This document shows positions 42,019-53,724 of a stretch of 64,000 nt of DNA, piece by piece. This DNA is from Salvia splendens. Its lineage: Eukaryota > Streptophyta > Magnoliopsida > Lamiales > Lamiaceae. Numbering within the stretch: position 1 is the stretch's first letter; each line of letters begins with the position of its first letter. The DNA lies in assembly GCF_004379255.2 (NCBI RefSeq), contig NC_056049.1, positions 3,162,001 through 3,226,000 of the forward strand, given 5' to 3'. The notes beneath the pieces were generated by a model. The model was not told the origin of the DNA and ran no database searches. It saw only the letters and a program-made list of their open reading frames with translations. The translations under genes and the position numbers were made by a program.

Positions 42019-43780
42019 TCAACACTTATATATGACTACAAAGCAAGGAAGCAGAGCTCTGGGGCTGAGCAAATAGAGCTCTTCAATGTTGGAGTGAGCA
42101 CCAACTTTCCCAGCAACCGAATCAAAACCGGATTCAACAGCCATTTCGTCCATACTCTCGACCGGCCTATGCACCCTTCCAGCTACCACTCTACAAACTA
42201 CGAGGGCCTTTCTCAACGACGAATCCCCCTCCACCATCTCAATGGCTCTCCCACTCGTCGAAGCAGTGAACACTCCCTCTTTCTTTGCCACGAACCCGTC
42301 TCTTAGGATCTGGCACACCCTGCATTTCTCTGAAGTGCAGAGGCCGGACGACCCCTTGAGGCCGAGGCTGCACTCCACTGTCGCACCGTGGAATCTCAGC
42401 AGCTCGTTCCCATCGGCCAGGCAACGGGGATGTTTTTTAGCTAGCTTGTTTGCTCTGATTTTCACTACCTCTCGGTATTCCTCAAATTGGGCTAATGTTC
42501 GTTGCATGTTGTGCACCTTCAGAATCCTCTCGATTTTGTCGAGCCTCGCTCGACAGATTATCTCCACGATCCTTCGGGAAGAGTCTCCCTCGCCGAGTTC
42601 ACTAACTAAAAACACAGAGACAACGACTTTCAGTAAGACGTTCATGCAAAAACAATTAAATATTAAGTACTTATACTATTCGCATGCTTTTGCTAGAGTA
42701 CAAAAAACTTAAATCTTAAACACTTGCACTATTCACATATACTTACAATTAAGATTTTTACGAATTTAATTAAAACAACTACTACAACTTAAATAATTGA
42801 AAAAAAAAATCATAGTTTGTATAAAAAAAATTTACTCCTTAGGTATGAACAATAGAATTCTCATTTTAACATTTCGGTTCGTCCGTCGATATGAATAGTC
42901 TCATTTTGCTATTTTGATTTACATTCCACAAAAGTAAGATTTGCATTTCTCTGACATTTTTCATGAAACTAAGTGGAGACTCTTATTTGTGGAGGAATGA
43001 AGTACATAATTGAAAATGCATTGGCCTCTGGAGTAAAACTAAATTAACTTTTTTTATAGTAATTCGGATTTTATAATAAAAAAATTTTTATGTCATGTGT
43101 CACACATTAATTGCCACATAAAAGCGTGCTTAGGAAGTTGTGGCAGCATGCTTTAAGCACGCAAGCACATGCTTTATCCTCCCTAAGCACGCTGATGCCG
43201 ATGCCCTCGGACTCGGAACCAAACCACATTAACTGAAAAGTTGCAAACCTGCGTGTTTCGAGAGATGATGCGCCTCAACAGCTTCCCATCTAACAAACTG
43301 GTCGCCACATTTAGGGCAGAAGGGGCCTCCGAACGAAGATCTCGGCCTCGTCGAAGCAACGCCACCCCTCCTGGACGATCTCCTGACCGGGCTGCCCAGG
43401 ACGACCGGTTTATGCCCCACACGAAACCCGACAAAATCGGAGCCTCCGCGTATTTTCAGTTCACAAGTAGCACTATCAAGCACAACATGATGTGTTATCG
43501 GGTTGTGAAGCTCGCTGCTTCCGATGGATCTCGGGCTGCTGATCCGCGGCTGTTTCTCCTCCGTATGCCTCTTGCTCCCGTTGATCACGTCTTTCAGATT
43601 CGCGATCGACCTCGAACAACCACACCGCCCGCTGCCAACGCCACCCGGCTTCTTCGTGCTCAGATTCTTTCTTCCCGTGTCCGGATCGTGGACATCGGCT
43701 TCCTGTGATCGGCATTTCATCGACCTTCGCAGACCGATCCAAACAGGTGGCATTTTTGGCTTGTTTGATTTCTTGATCAT
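42019..43780 (-). CDS. C2H2 zinc-finger protein with conserved plant C-terminal domain (PARP-like fold)
   Basis: Two exons, 43780-43249 and 42605-42019, join in frame (532 + 587 = 1119 nt) to give 372 residues. Residues ~1-110 are basic and low-complexity. VVLDSATCELKIRGGS starts the conserved part. One C2H2 finger follows at C155, C158, H171, H176 (CPKCGDQF ... AHHLSKH). After it comes a long conserved domain with GDSSRRIVEII, RILKVHNMQRTLAQFEEYRE, KHPRCLADGNELLRFHG, SEKCRVCQILRDGF, RALVVCRVVAGRVHRP and NIEELYLLSPRALLPCFVVI. This layout is that of a small plant family annotated as C2H2-like zinc-finger proteins, whose C-terminal domain is placed in the PARP catalytic-domain superfamily. Whether it has ADP-ribosylation activity is unknown. 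Splice sites are canonical and no damage is seen. Confidence 0.85.
42834..43003. mobile_element. Short Stowaway-like MITE in the intron of the zinc-finger gene
   Basis: Left ACTCCTTAGGTATGAACAAT and right ACTCTTATTTGTGGAGGAAT are imperfect inverted ends around a ~130-bp A/T-rich interior. It lies in the intron 42606-43248. Confidence 0.4.
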
Positions 43781-45387
43781 AAATATATATTCACAGCGAG
43801 TGTGAAGAGAGAATACATGGAAAACATTGATGTGGAAGATATACGCAATAGTGAGTAAATGAGGAAATATAGAAGTATTTATGGTTAATATATATTAAGA
43901 TTTGAGACTGTAGATATGAAAGATTAGGCCACATATGGTAAGGATTTCGAATGACATTGCACGTTTTTTTCGAAATAGAGCAATACAGAAATTAGCCTGC
44001 CAAAATAATAGGAATAAAAAGGTCATTATTTTGAGATAAAATATTGCAACAAGAATGGATAACTCTATTCAATAATTCAATCCCTTGGAAATCGAGGGAC
44101 CAAACTCGCCACCTAATTTATTAAATTTATGAAAGAGATGCTTTCTCTAATGTGAGTTGTTAACAGAAAATGACAGTTCTTGTGTATGTGACAAATATAA
44201 TAAACACATATACATATAAATCGTGCTTGATTTCGAAGAATTTTACGTAGGGTTGAACTCTTGTACGCGCGGGTCAAACTCGATCCGGACCTTGTTTTAT
44301 CTCCATGTTAGCACCACCAACCTAACTAGTCATCAGTTCTACTGGGAAAAAGCAGGACACAATGATCAAGACCTGCCCAAAGACGAGCAAATCTGACACT
44401 ATTAAACCAATTTATTCAGTTCAATATAAATGTCTAGGTTCCTCAATTCATTGAGAATCATTATACGAGTCATGCAATAAAGTGCCCGAGGAAATACTCT
44501 CATTTATGATACATTTAAATGCTCTACCAACCCAGGCCATGCTTTACATTAACTAGGCACATGCCTTCCTGCCCAGATTTTTGCCCACACAGCCCAAAAA
44601 TTATCAGAAATTCAATTTACCAACAATTGCCATAAGTTAGGATATTAATTAAATTGAAACTGTACGGTCTTATCTTGATAATCAGTGCCTCATAAAGCCT
44701 AATCAACAAAAATCATCACTCATACAAATTAATATAACATGCACTGGACCAAGATACCCAACAAACAAAACTGGACAAGATGTACATTGGAAAAAAAAAA
44801 GGCAGAGGAAGATAAGACCTGTTTAACAAGAGAGATTGAAAAGTAAAGATCAATTACTTCATTAGGGCCACCCAGAATAAAGGTGCAACAGAACATATTG
44901 ATATAAAAAACAAACAATTACAGCCAAGTCATATACACATCACATCCTTTTACTTCCCAAAGTAGAAAACTGCATTCATCCTTAATATGTCAAAGCTGCA
45001 TTTACACAAGCAAAAGTTACAATGTTTTTCACATGTGTTCTCAAGAAATTAACTTTGATTTCAGAAAAGTGGTGTTCAAAGATCTAATTTGATGTATGCA
45101 TAGAGCAACCTGAGCTAAGTGACCACTATACGGCCACAAAATAAAGCTCAGCGGAAGTTCCCCTCTGCTCTATTCTACAAAGATACAGTTAAAAATCCAC
45201 AAAAAGCATACAACCAGATATATAGTATAACATTGAAGCTATTATGATGTCTCAAACACACAAACATTACAAGTCGAGGAAGCAGGTCCTACTACTTGAC
45301 ACGATTGAGAATATAACAAACATATCAATGCTTACAAACTTTACTACTTATGACTGCGGTGAAGAACTTTTACAACAGAGCACCAGC
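43781..45387. other. Intergenic region
   Basis: No protein-coding gene or structured RNA is recognised. It is 5' of the zinc-finger gene and 3' of HSA32, whose 3' untranslated region probably occupies part of 44900-45387. Confidence 0.55.
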
Positions 45388-47633
45388 TTAGAACCGGTAA
45401 TATGATGAACCAAGAACAGATACATGATCCTTGCCCAGGTTACAGCCGCGGAGACATTCCAGATCCATGACTTGAGAATGATCCACAAAAAGATTTACCT
45501 TAAGACATATTAGACACAAAACGTTAGACATGATGCAAATTAAAAAATGAAAAGGGAACAGGTATTGGAAAAGGGGATTAGAAGAAATTACATGTGGACC
45601 ATATTGTTTGATAAACCATTCAGATGTCTTAGGATTTGATGCTTCAAACATGGTTTTTTCAAGACCCAAACGGCTCACGACTTTTGCTATAATGTCAGCC
45701 CTCACAGAATCTGCTTGCCTACAGACATCATCAGCATCAATCATTATCATGTCTGCTCCAGCTTCAAGGCACCTCTCTGCCCTCCTAATCAATAGATTCA
45801 CATCCTCAACAAGCTCTGAAGAATAAGGAAACAAAATTAGTCTGTGTAGCTTGGCTGATATTGCACCATAACCTTCACTATTTATGTTCTGATCTCAGCT
45901 TAGATATTAAAGCATTATGTGAGGGATCTTAAAACTATCGAGTATTTTATAAGAGCCCATCTATCTAACTTCATCCAACAGGTGATAATCCTACTGTGAC
46001 TAGTCTAATATAAAGACGATTAACACAATTAACATAAAGATGATAAACACATCACTGCAGATTAGTTGAGTGACTGACTTAATAACCTGACTTCTAAACG
46101 CATTGATTTTTGGTTCATGCACGTTTAGTGAAGCAGACGGCTATTATCATATGGAATGATCTACTGAAGGATATAAGTATATTAAAAGGCTATAAAAATT
46201 GGAGATCCAAGTGTCTCTTGTAATCTTATTTTGTCAACCCTAATCTTATTTTGTCAACCCTCTTGCTTTAGCTATTTGCTATAGTGATTTATACCTTATT
46301 AGTAAATCCAAGGATCCATACCAATAGAATGCTTTCAAACCAAATAATCTGATGCTATCACTTTCCACAAAAGAACTTAACAGAGAAAATGTCCTCAACC
46401 CTACCCCTTCCTCTGAGAGCCCTTAGTCCTATGAAATGCTTGACGTATAATATAGGGATTACAGGTGCAACTTCACTAGTAGAAGTAGAACACTAGATAA
46501 TCCATGGTGCAATTATAGCTCTAACAAGTTAGAGTGCTCACCAGATGTTTGCTGCACAGGGACCGTGTAAGATCCATATGCTCTGTTACCACTCATAGGT
46601 ATATCTGACTTGTTAAACTTCACAGCAAACAGAGGCTTAGCTCTGAGGCCCCCCGTTTTGACAAGCCTCACATATCTCAAAAGAATCTCTTCAGGAATTC
46701 CAAGTGAGCCAGCATCTATCTCAATGGTATCAAATCCCAACTCTTTGCATTCCTAAGACATAATTGTATATTACTCACAAGGAAAAGTAGTCAAATTATG
46801 ATATGTAATTGTATATTACTCATAATTGTATATTAACTCACAGAAAAAACTTCAACAACATTACCTCAATATATTCTTTGAAAGCAGAAGGACCTCCGCG
46901 CTGTAGGTACTCAGCCCAGTCACCGCTGCTGACGTACACATTGTGCTTATGCGCCAGGTCAGTCACTTCTTTGATGTAACTCTTAGGCATCAAACTATGA
47001 GAGCCTCCAGCAAACTTGAGACCATCAACAAATTGCCCCATAGAGTCAAAAACATCCTGTGCCAAATAGGTTCTTGTCAGTTTACTGAACTATTAACTAT
47101 GAAATTGATACTGGAAACAATATTGCCTCCATTTCTTGAGCAGAAAATTGCACAATTCGACAATCTATTGTAGTCTAAAGTAGAATTTCTATTAAAACAT
47201 ACGAAGCTAAGCCACAGATCTTCTCGAACTCATCATCATTCCATGCACACAAAATTAAGTCCGAAATTTGAAGAAAAACTGAAATGAATAAATCATCATG
47301 CGAAACCGTCACCTCTGATCTGACAAACATAGGGATTAACGAGTAGTAAAATATAAGAAGGAGAGTGATGAGCTTGAAGAAACTTGAAATTGAAGCACTG
47401 CTCATACCACAATTACCAGTTACCTCAAATACTTAACACAAACAATTTAGGACGGAGAAATTAAAAGGAAATAATGCAGCTATGATTCAGTGGATCAAGG
47501 GTAAAATTACCTGGAGGAGATTTTGGGAGAAAAGAGAGTGATGAGGTCCCCTCATTTCGGTGACGCCATACCTCCTAGGCTTCTCCGGTCGATCTTCTTC
47601 TTCGAAGAATGTCTTCCACCGATAACTTGCCAT
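45388..47633 (-). CDS. HSA32: Heat-stress-associated 32-kDa protein, phosphosulfolactate synthase-like
   Basis: Five exons on the minus strand, 47633-47511, 47056-46865, 46752-46542, 45815-45592 and 45498-45388. They sum to 861 nt and encode 286 residues, the length I expect for HSA32. It starts MASYRWKTFFEEEDRPEKPR and contains YGVTEMRGPHH, SMGQFVDGLKFAGGSHSLMP, YVSSGDWAEYLQRGGPSAF, GFDTIEIDAGSLGIPEE, GLRAKPLFAVKFNKSDIP, RRAERCLEAGADMIMIDADD, EKTMFEASNPK and FVDHSQVMDLECLRG. These are the TIM-barrel blocks of the ComA/phosphosulfolactate synthase family. The plant protein is needed for long-term acquired thermotolerance and works with HSP101; enzymatic activity is not established. All splice sites are canonical and no damage is seen. 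A heat-shock-like element lies upstream. Confidence 0.95.
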
Positions 47634-48008
47634 TTTCTCCACTCCTTTTACCCCTTATTTGAGACCGAGTTTCGATATGTGATATGCATTTGATTTGAAG
47701 GTGGAATATAGCTGACATACAAAGAGGAAGGAGAGAACTTCCACTGACAGTTGTAGAAGTCTGAAGCACCTTCTGGAAATATTTCATTTTATTATTTTAA
47801 TGGATAATGTTAAATTCATTCGAAATTCCTTTTCTTTTTTGAAAAATGGCAATCTTTATTCTGGTTCTATGAGCTAAGATTAAATTCTATATTACTAATT
47901 CATGATAAGTGCGTTCAAAAATTAAATTACAATAATAAAAATAAAACAATTTCTCTTTAATTAGCAACAACGTGTATTTTGCGTGAACAATTAAGTAAAT
48001 AAATTAAA
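47634..48008. other. Promoter region of HSA32
   Basis: A/T-rich upstream flank ending at the 9-bp target duplication (48000-48008) of the nested transposons. Only the possible heat-shock element is recognisable. Confidence 0.5.
47771..47778 (-). promoter_or_regulatory. Possible heat-shock element upstream of HSA32
   Basis: TTCTGGAA, a tail-to-tail pair of the nTTCnnGAAn unit, lies 138 bp upstream of the ATG; a further TTC and GAA sit within 15 bases (CTGAAG and ATATTTC). A complete three-unit site is not present, so this is only suggestive. It fits a gene known to be heat-induced. Confidence 0.4.
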
Positions 48009-48962
48009 CGGAAATTGGTCTCTAAAACCATAAACTTTGCTAAAAAATTGGTATTTCCCATGAACTTTAAAATTGTATATAATATCACAAATTTTGCACT
48101 TTGTTTGGTATTTCCCACGGCATGTTTATTAGTATATTTGACTAACTTACGAGGCTTTTTTTATCACACAATTAAATCAACGTGGTTTTCAACGGGACTT
48201 TTTATCCTACATATTATACTATGTTTATCAGCTACATTCAACCCAACTCAACCATCCACTTTTACAATATTTAATTAATTTATATCTCCTCCACGTCATT
48301 ATTATTCATCCAACCCAACCATGCATTTTTTTGATAGTTTATCGATGACCATCCAACCACACCATTTTATATTAATTTTTATTATATTTTATAATAATAC
48401 TATTACATAAAATATTAGCATTACACAATAAAATTTATAAAAAAATACAATAAATGACAAACTAAAAATTATAAAAATAGATAAATAAAAAATATGAAAT
48501 TATAAAGAGAAAAGATGAAATTATTTTGTGTACAAAACTATAACAAATGTGGTCTCTATTTATAGAGGATGAAAAATTATGAATTTTAGTATAACTTTTA
48601 CAAATTTTTAACATAACATGTAAAAGATATATAAATTTTTAAAAATAAAATACCAACCAATGATATTATGCCATTCGGCACAATCTCATTGGTTAAACCA
48701 ATAAATGACATGGGCAACCAAATGGTTGGAGGTTGCCCACCTAGAGACCACGGATGAATGAAGAGAGAGGGAGACCTTCAAATCCATTTTTTCTTTTTTT
48801 TTTAATTTGGTAATGACATGGAGGTCGGCCTAGGGGTGGGTAGGTACGATAGACCTTACCAAAACCACCCTATCGTATAAGAGCTCTTTCTTCTTTTATG
48901 CCAAGAAGTTAATGGAATTCCAAAATAATGAAGGAGAATAGATTCATTCTAATTGAGGGAGT

Positions 48963-49135
48963 GACGCATAATGTTTGTGCGTCGTTCAATATCGACGCAC
49001 AATAATTATGCGTCGTTAATTAATGACGCACAAGGATTATGCGTCGTCTAACGACGCATAAGAGTTGTACGTCATTAATTAACGACGCATAATTATTGTG
49101 CGTCGATATTGAACGACGCACAAACATTATGCGTC
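48963..49135. repeat. Subterminal hairpin of TGCGTCGT words, left
   Basis: Alternating forward and inverted GACGCATAA/GACGCACAA motifs form a nearly perfect inverted repeat with arms 48963-49047 and 49053-49135. The outermost words (ATAATGTTTGTGCGTCGTTC and its inverse) match base for base. These may be transposase-binding sites of the MuDR-like element. Confidence 0.85.
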
Positions 49136-49367
49136 GTTAAGTCGGTTTTTAACCCCCTCCGGGCAGACGCAGATCACAGAACGAACATTCACACACTTTC
49201 ATTTCCTCTCTCGGCGATTTCCGGCGTTTTCAGGCGATTTCCGGCGATTTCTCCATAAGATCCGGTAATTTGTTAATCAATTTAGCTATATTCGACATTA
49301 TTCATGTTTATTGTGTTTTCATTTGTTAGTTTGACCCAATTTATACAAATTAGGGCTTGTAGGAAAA

Positions 49368-51100
49368 ATGTCCTTAATTGTCGTTGTTTTAAATGTCTTT
49401 GATGCAGAAATCATGCAAGTATTTGTGAGTTTGTATTGGGGTGGTAGAGTAGTTCAACTACCACATATGGGTATTGGTTATGAACCACCTCGTCCGAGGA
49501 GCTCCATCATATTAAATTCAGGTGTTTCCTATTCTGAATTGGTAGCAATGATCTGTGATGCGATGGGAATAGATATGAACCAACACACAATTGAATTATT
49601 ATGGAGACAATGTATAGTCGTTGCTTCCGGTATGAGTTATACATGTTCTCTGATTTGCAATGATGACAGTGTGATGTTTATGTTCAACAATGCTCAAAAT
49701 TCAAGTGGGTGTATTGAATTATTTGTTGAGTATTCACCGGTGAGGAGTGCAGAAATCCCACCAGTTGTTGATTATGGTATTGGAGCATCTGCGAGGTTTG
49801 AACAAATGAGTTTTGACTGTGGTATTGGTTCATCTGCGAGGGTGGACCAAATGAGCTTTGATCGTAGTATGAATGAGCAGCGAGATGTTGTAGATGTTGT
49901 AGATGTTGTAGATGTTGCTGATGTTGGGGTTGGATTGAATGATGAGGTCGATGCTGCAGATGATCTTGCTGAGCCAAGGCCACTATCTGAGACAGAGGCA
50001 GACCCCGATCTCAGTGATGGTGATGGTGCTGATGATGTCGGTGCTAGTTCTGATGATGAGATAGTACCATGTAAACCTGTTATGCAAGGTGAACAACCAC
50101 TTCCGGAATACAATCCTAGTGGGTTTAGATTCTTTCGTGAATTACCAAGTCGTCCTTCTGGAGTATCGGATGATGTGGTTGGTAATGAACACAGCCTTTT
50201 GTATTGGAATGAGAATGAGCCGCATCGGATTGTGTTGGGAACAAAATTCGATTCCAAGCTACACGTGAAGACTGCTATTACTATGTGGAGTTTGTGGAAT
50301 GAAAAACAGTTTAAGGTTGTCGAGAGCAAACTAAGAAGGTGGCATGCTGTATGCAAATTTCCAGCAGGAACGACAGTAACAGGGGCAGGCATCATCAGCA
50401 CCACCGACGCTGAAAAGGCGAGGGAATGTAAGTGGGAGGTTTCGGTTACACAAAGGTCGCATGACGATATGTGGGAAGTTAGGAAGTGGAAGAATCGACA
50501 TACTTGTATAGGCCATCGTGCTAATAGAGATCATGCTAACTTTTCATCCCCAATGATAGCTCTGTTGATTCGACATCATGTGCGACAATGTGCCGATTTC
50601 AAGGTCTTCTCCATAATAGCTGATGTTCAAGACAGATTTGTGTGTTAATCAGTTATAAGAAGGCGTGGTATGCAAAGAGAAAGGCTATAGAGTTTGTATA
50701 CGGTGGATGGGAGGAATCGTTTAGGCAGTTGCCAAGCTACATGTTTGAACTCCAGTCACAGAATATGGGCACAATTGTTGAGTGGAAGCATAACGATCTG
50801 TTGAGTCAGAGGCGTACAATGGTGTTCAACTATGTTTTCTGGGCATTTGGGCCTGCAATACATGCGTTCCAGAAGGCCGCACCGGTGTTAACAGTTGACG
50901 GGACTCACCTCCGAGGAAGATTTAAAGGTAAGTTGCTTGTTGCTTGTGGTTTTGATGCTAACAAGACATGCTTGCCTATTGCATATGCTGTGGTGGATGA
51001 AGAAACCAATGACAGTTGGTCGTGGTTTATGGATCGTGTCCTCCCGTCCGGACACCCGGCAGTCCATGACGAAGAGAAGTTGGTGGGCGTGGCGGCATGA
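49368..51100 (+). pseudogene. MuDR-type transposase, frameshifted and C-terminally truncated
   Basis: The first frame (49368-50648, 426 codons) has an N-terminal region with VSLYWGGRVVQLPHMGIGY, an acidic middle with Val-Asp repeats (VVDVVDVVDVADV), and a MuDR DNA-binding region (GTKFDSKLHVKTAITMWSLW, VSVTQRSHDDMWEVRKW, RHTCIGHRAN). At ~50640 one base is missing and the frame continues in 50642-51100 with the start of the MULE catalytic domain (FGPAIHAFQKAAPVLTVDGT, HLRGRFKGKLLVACGFDANK, IAYAVVDEETNDSWSWFM). The first catalytic Asp (TVDGTHL) is present. The rest of the DDE domain and the SWIM zinc finger are gone; the sequence runs instead into the 3' end of the oppositely oriented gene. It cannot be an active transposase. 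Confidence 0.88.
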
Positions 51101-52228
51101 CCACATTTCGCCGTTGCGATGTTGGATACTCCATCACATCAGTATGGTCCGTCGTACGAAGCGCCTCAGCAGCCATTGCACGAATCTGCCGTAAACGAGG
51201 GTCTGTGTCGTGTTCAGAGGTCAAATGCCATATCCCCTGAATGGTCTCGACCTAGATAGCACAAATACAAAATCATTACAATCAATCTATACAAACTTCA
51301 AACTAAATACATTATTATATAAAAAAACATAACATACCAATTTCATCATAGAAGATGCTGACTCGTTCATCCCAACCGTTGACTGTGTCGCAGGTTGAAC
51401 TAGGTACGACACTGTGATCCTATTGAACCACGCCATATAGCCCGGATTAATGCGACCATCCATGCTCATCGTGGCATGATCAAAATTTGCTTGGAACCTG
51501 TGGTGTCTGAAATCCCATTCTTCAATGTAGAATTTATGTACCTTAGCTCAATCGGCGCCCTTCCTCCCACGGCGGTGACTCTTAGACAGATGTCCGGCAT
51601 TATGTAGCTTCCTATCACAATACTGAGGAATACGCTGGTAGCGGTTGAATTGTCGGCAAACGCGTCCAGCCTCGTGTGCCTCGACAAATGACCAGCATAC
51701 CAAATATGTGTCGCACAAGTAGGATGCGGTCGAATCAATGCAGTAATCGGGCAGGATACAATCTGTATATGGTGTCCACAGAAACTACAAAAACATAATA
51801 TCATTCACACAATTAATTTCATACTAGATTAATTCATTAGCTAAGCTAACAAAAATAAATTTCACCTGGCCCGGACGAATCAATGATAACTGATCACGAT
51901 AATGAGCTACTGAATGTTGGGGCGCATTTCCAATTTCAGTAACTCCGTACCACCTCCATCGCTCGATCAATGCAGTTATTAGGTCATTGTCCATCCTTCT
52001 TGGCCTTCCACATTCAATCACACCTCTGAACCCCCAAACATCAAGCCAATGCATCACATCTTCATGTATTGGCAATGCCCAAACCTTACTATCCGTCCTA
52101 CGAACTCTCAACACATTTGTTGTGCCATTCGCCAACAATGAGGCTGAAATATGTTCGTTTTGATGAAACAGTACGGATGGATCCTCAGGTCCATAACATA
52201 ACTGTTGTTCAGAACTTGCAGATGCCAT
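51027..52228 (-). pseudogene. Plant mobile domain (PMD) protein gene of the MuDR-like element, with nonsense codon
   Basis: Exons 52228-51866, 51784-51338 and 51251-51027 have canonical splice sites. The N-terminal part contains NEHISASLLANGT, WALPIHEDVMHWLDVWGFRG and IERWRWYGVTE. Exon 2 has CDTYLVCWSFVEAHEAGR, YQRIPQYCDRKLHN, then HKFYIEEWDFRHHRF and INPGYMAWFNRITVSYL. Exon 3 ends RNVVMPPRPPTSLRHG. This matches the MAIN-like/PMD family, often found inside plant MULEs. In exon 2, GAT TGA GCT AAG stands where the family has a Trp (Asp-Trp-x-x-x-His), so the frame is closed by a probable TGG to TGA change. It overlaps the tail of the transposase by ~70 bp on the opposite strand. Confidence 0.75.
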
Positions 52229-52674
52229 CTACTTCAAAACATTCACCCAACATATAATAGCATAAGATAACTATAATTTTCACATTTTTGCACAAGAATA
52301 TATCTATTTTCTGCACTTTGTGTATATAATTTCAATTGAACCACTTACTTCTACAATTGACCCTAAATTCATGTGAAACACACAAATACGCAACAAAACA
52401 ACACAAATAAGCAACACACTAACAGAAATCGTCCGTAAATTGAGCAATTTCATATAAACCCTAACTTTACTAAATTAGGGAAAATCTCCATAACTTCAGC
52501 AATTATTGATTTATGTAGCCAAATGGATGAATAATTACCGAAATATGTTTGGTATTTGGTTGAAATCTGTCGGAAAACGCCTCAAATCGCCGAAATCGTC
52601 GCTGAAATCGCCCCTCCTTCGCTGCTCGCTGCGTCGTCTGTCAATTACGAGCATTCTGCCCTCTTAATCCCGAT

Positions 52675-52860
52675 TTACGACGCACAAATAATATACGTCT
52701 TTAACGAATGACGCATATATGTTATGCGTCATTAAATAACGACGCATAAATTTTATGCGTCGTTTATCGACGCATATTATTTGTGCGTCTTTCAGTAAAG
52801 ACGCATAACATTTGTGCGTTTCATTAATAACAACGCACAAATGTCATGCGTCACTCACTA
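52675..52860. repeat. Subterminal hairpin of TGCGTCGT words, right
   Basis: About 10 GACGCA(T/C)A words in alternating orientation (ACGACGCATAAATTTTATGC and similar), the counterpart of 48963-49135 inside the other terminal inverted repeat. The arms are less perfect than on the left. Confidence 0.8.
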
Positions 52861-53724
52861 TGGGGGAATTCATCTATTGCTCTTCATTAAATTGGAAGTA
52901 ATTTAACATGCCTTCACAAAAGAAGAATTCTTCCTATCGTATAACTTATCGTAAATTCGGTATGCGAAAAATCATACCTTAACCTTACCAAAATTTTCGG
53001 TATACCGAACTTCGGTATATCTTATTTTCGGTATGGAGAATTTTCATACCGATACCGTACCTCATTTTCGGTATACCAAAATTCGGTATACCATACTTTT
53101 GTTATATACCTACCTTACTTTCAACATCAATCAAAATTGAATATTTGAGTTTTTAGAATGCTATTTATAATTTATAATTTAAGAACTATATTTTATTCAT
53201 ATTATATTTATATTTTACCATAGATTTATAATTTAAAAATATATAAAATATATTTTATCTATAATTATATTTGTATTTTAAGGTATATACCTTAAATTAC
53301 GGTATATACCGAATTTCGGTATGCCGCGGTATATAAAAGTTCATACCTTTACCTTACCAAAATATTTTGGTAAGGTATCATACTGTACCGAAAATCATGG
53401 TATACCAAAAATTCGGTATTTTCGGTATTTTTTCGGTACGATAAGACCGGTATTTCGATATTTCGGTATTTTTCCCCAGCCCTAGGTCGGCCTCCACCAA
53501 CCCGATAAACTTGGTCTTATGAACTCAAAAAGTGATTTAAAATATCATAAAATGTATCACGGTTACCTACGTAAAATAAGATTTTGATGAAAATATCTTA
53601 TTTGAGTGAGTTTGGGAAATACACCAAACAAAATGCAAAATTTATGATATTATAGACCAATTTCAAAATTAATAGGAAATACCAAATTTTAGACAAAGTT
53701 CATAGTTTTAGAGACCAACCTCCC

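Larger units (their letters stand above)
48881..52932. mobile_element. Inner MuDR-like element with two convergent genes
   Basis: 4.05 kb. The ends are long inverted repeats (several hundred bp) that include the outer TTTCTTCTTTT part, AATAGAT(T)CATTC near the ends, the GACGCATAA arrays and the GGCGATTTC leader (49215 on the left, 52600 inverted on the right). It is flanked by CCTATCGTATAA (48869-48880 and 52933-52944), 12 matching bases where 9-11 are expected. Each terminal repeat leads into one gene: transposase on + and plant-mobile-domain protein on -, converging at ~51050. This is the layout of maize MuDR. Both genes are broken. Confidence 0.82.
48831..53484. mobile_element. Middle hAT-type MITE with GGTATACCG repeats
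   Basis: It begins TAGGGGTGGGTAGG and ends CCCCAGCCCTA, inverted to each other, and is flanked by a perfect 8-bp repeat GGTCGGCC (48823-48830 and 53485-53492), the hAT signature. Its own sequence is 48831-48880 plus 52945-53484. The latter is full of (C/A)GGTATACCG and TTCGGTAT words. It is non-autonomous. The MULE at 48881-52932 interrupts it. Confidence 0.85.
48009..53724. mobile_element. Outer MULE-type MITE, host of two nested transposons
   Basis: The ends are inverted copies of about 110 bp: left GGTCTCTAAAACCATAAACT, right reverse complement GGTCTCTAAAACTATGAACT, both continuing to TTTGCA(C/T)TTTGTTTGG. The flanks are a perfect 9-bp repeat TAAATTAAA (48000-48008 and 53725-53733), the size expected for Mutator-like elements. 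Excluding the nested hAT (48831-53484), only about 1.06 kb of non-coding A/T-rich sequence belongs to it. Confidence 0.82.

Noticed and set aside
49684..49983. His/Gln-rich minus-strand frame opposite the transposase
   Set aside because: It is the antisense of the acidic Val-Asp repeat region of the transposase. The low-complexity mirror explains it.
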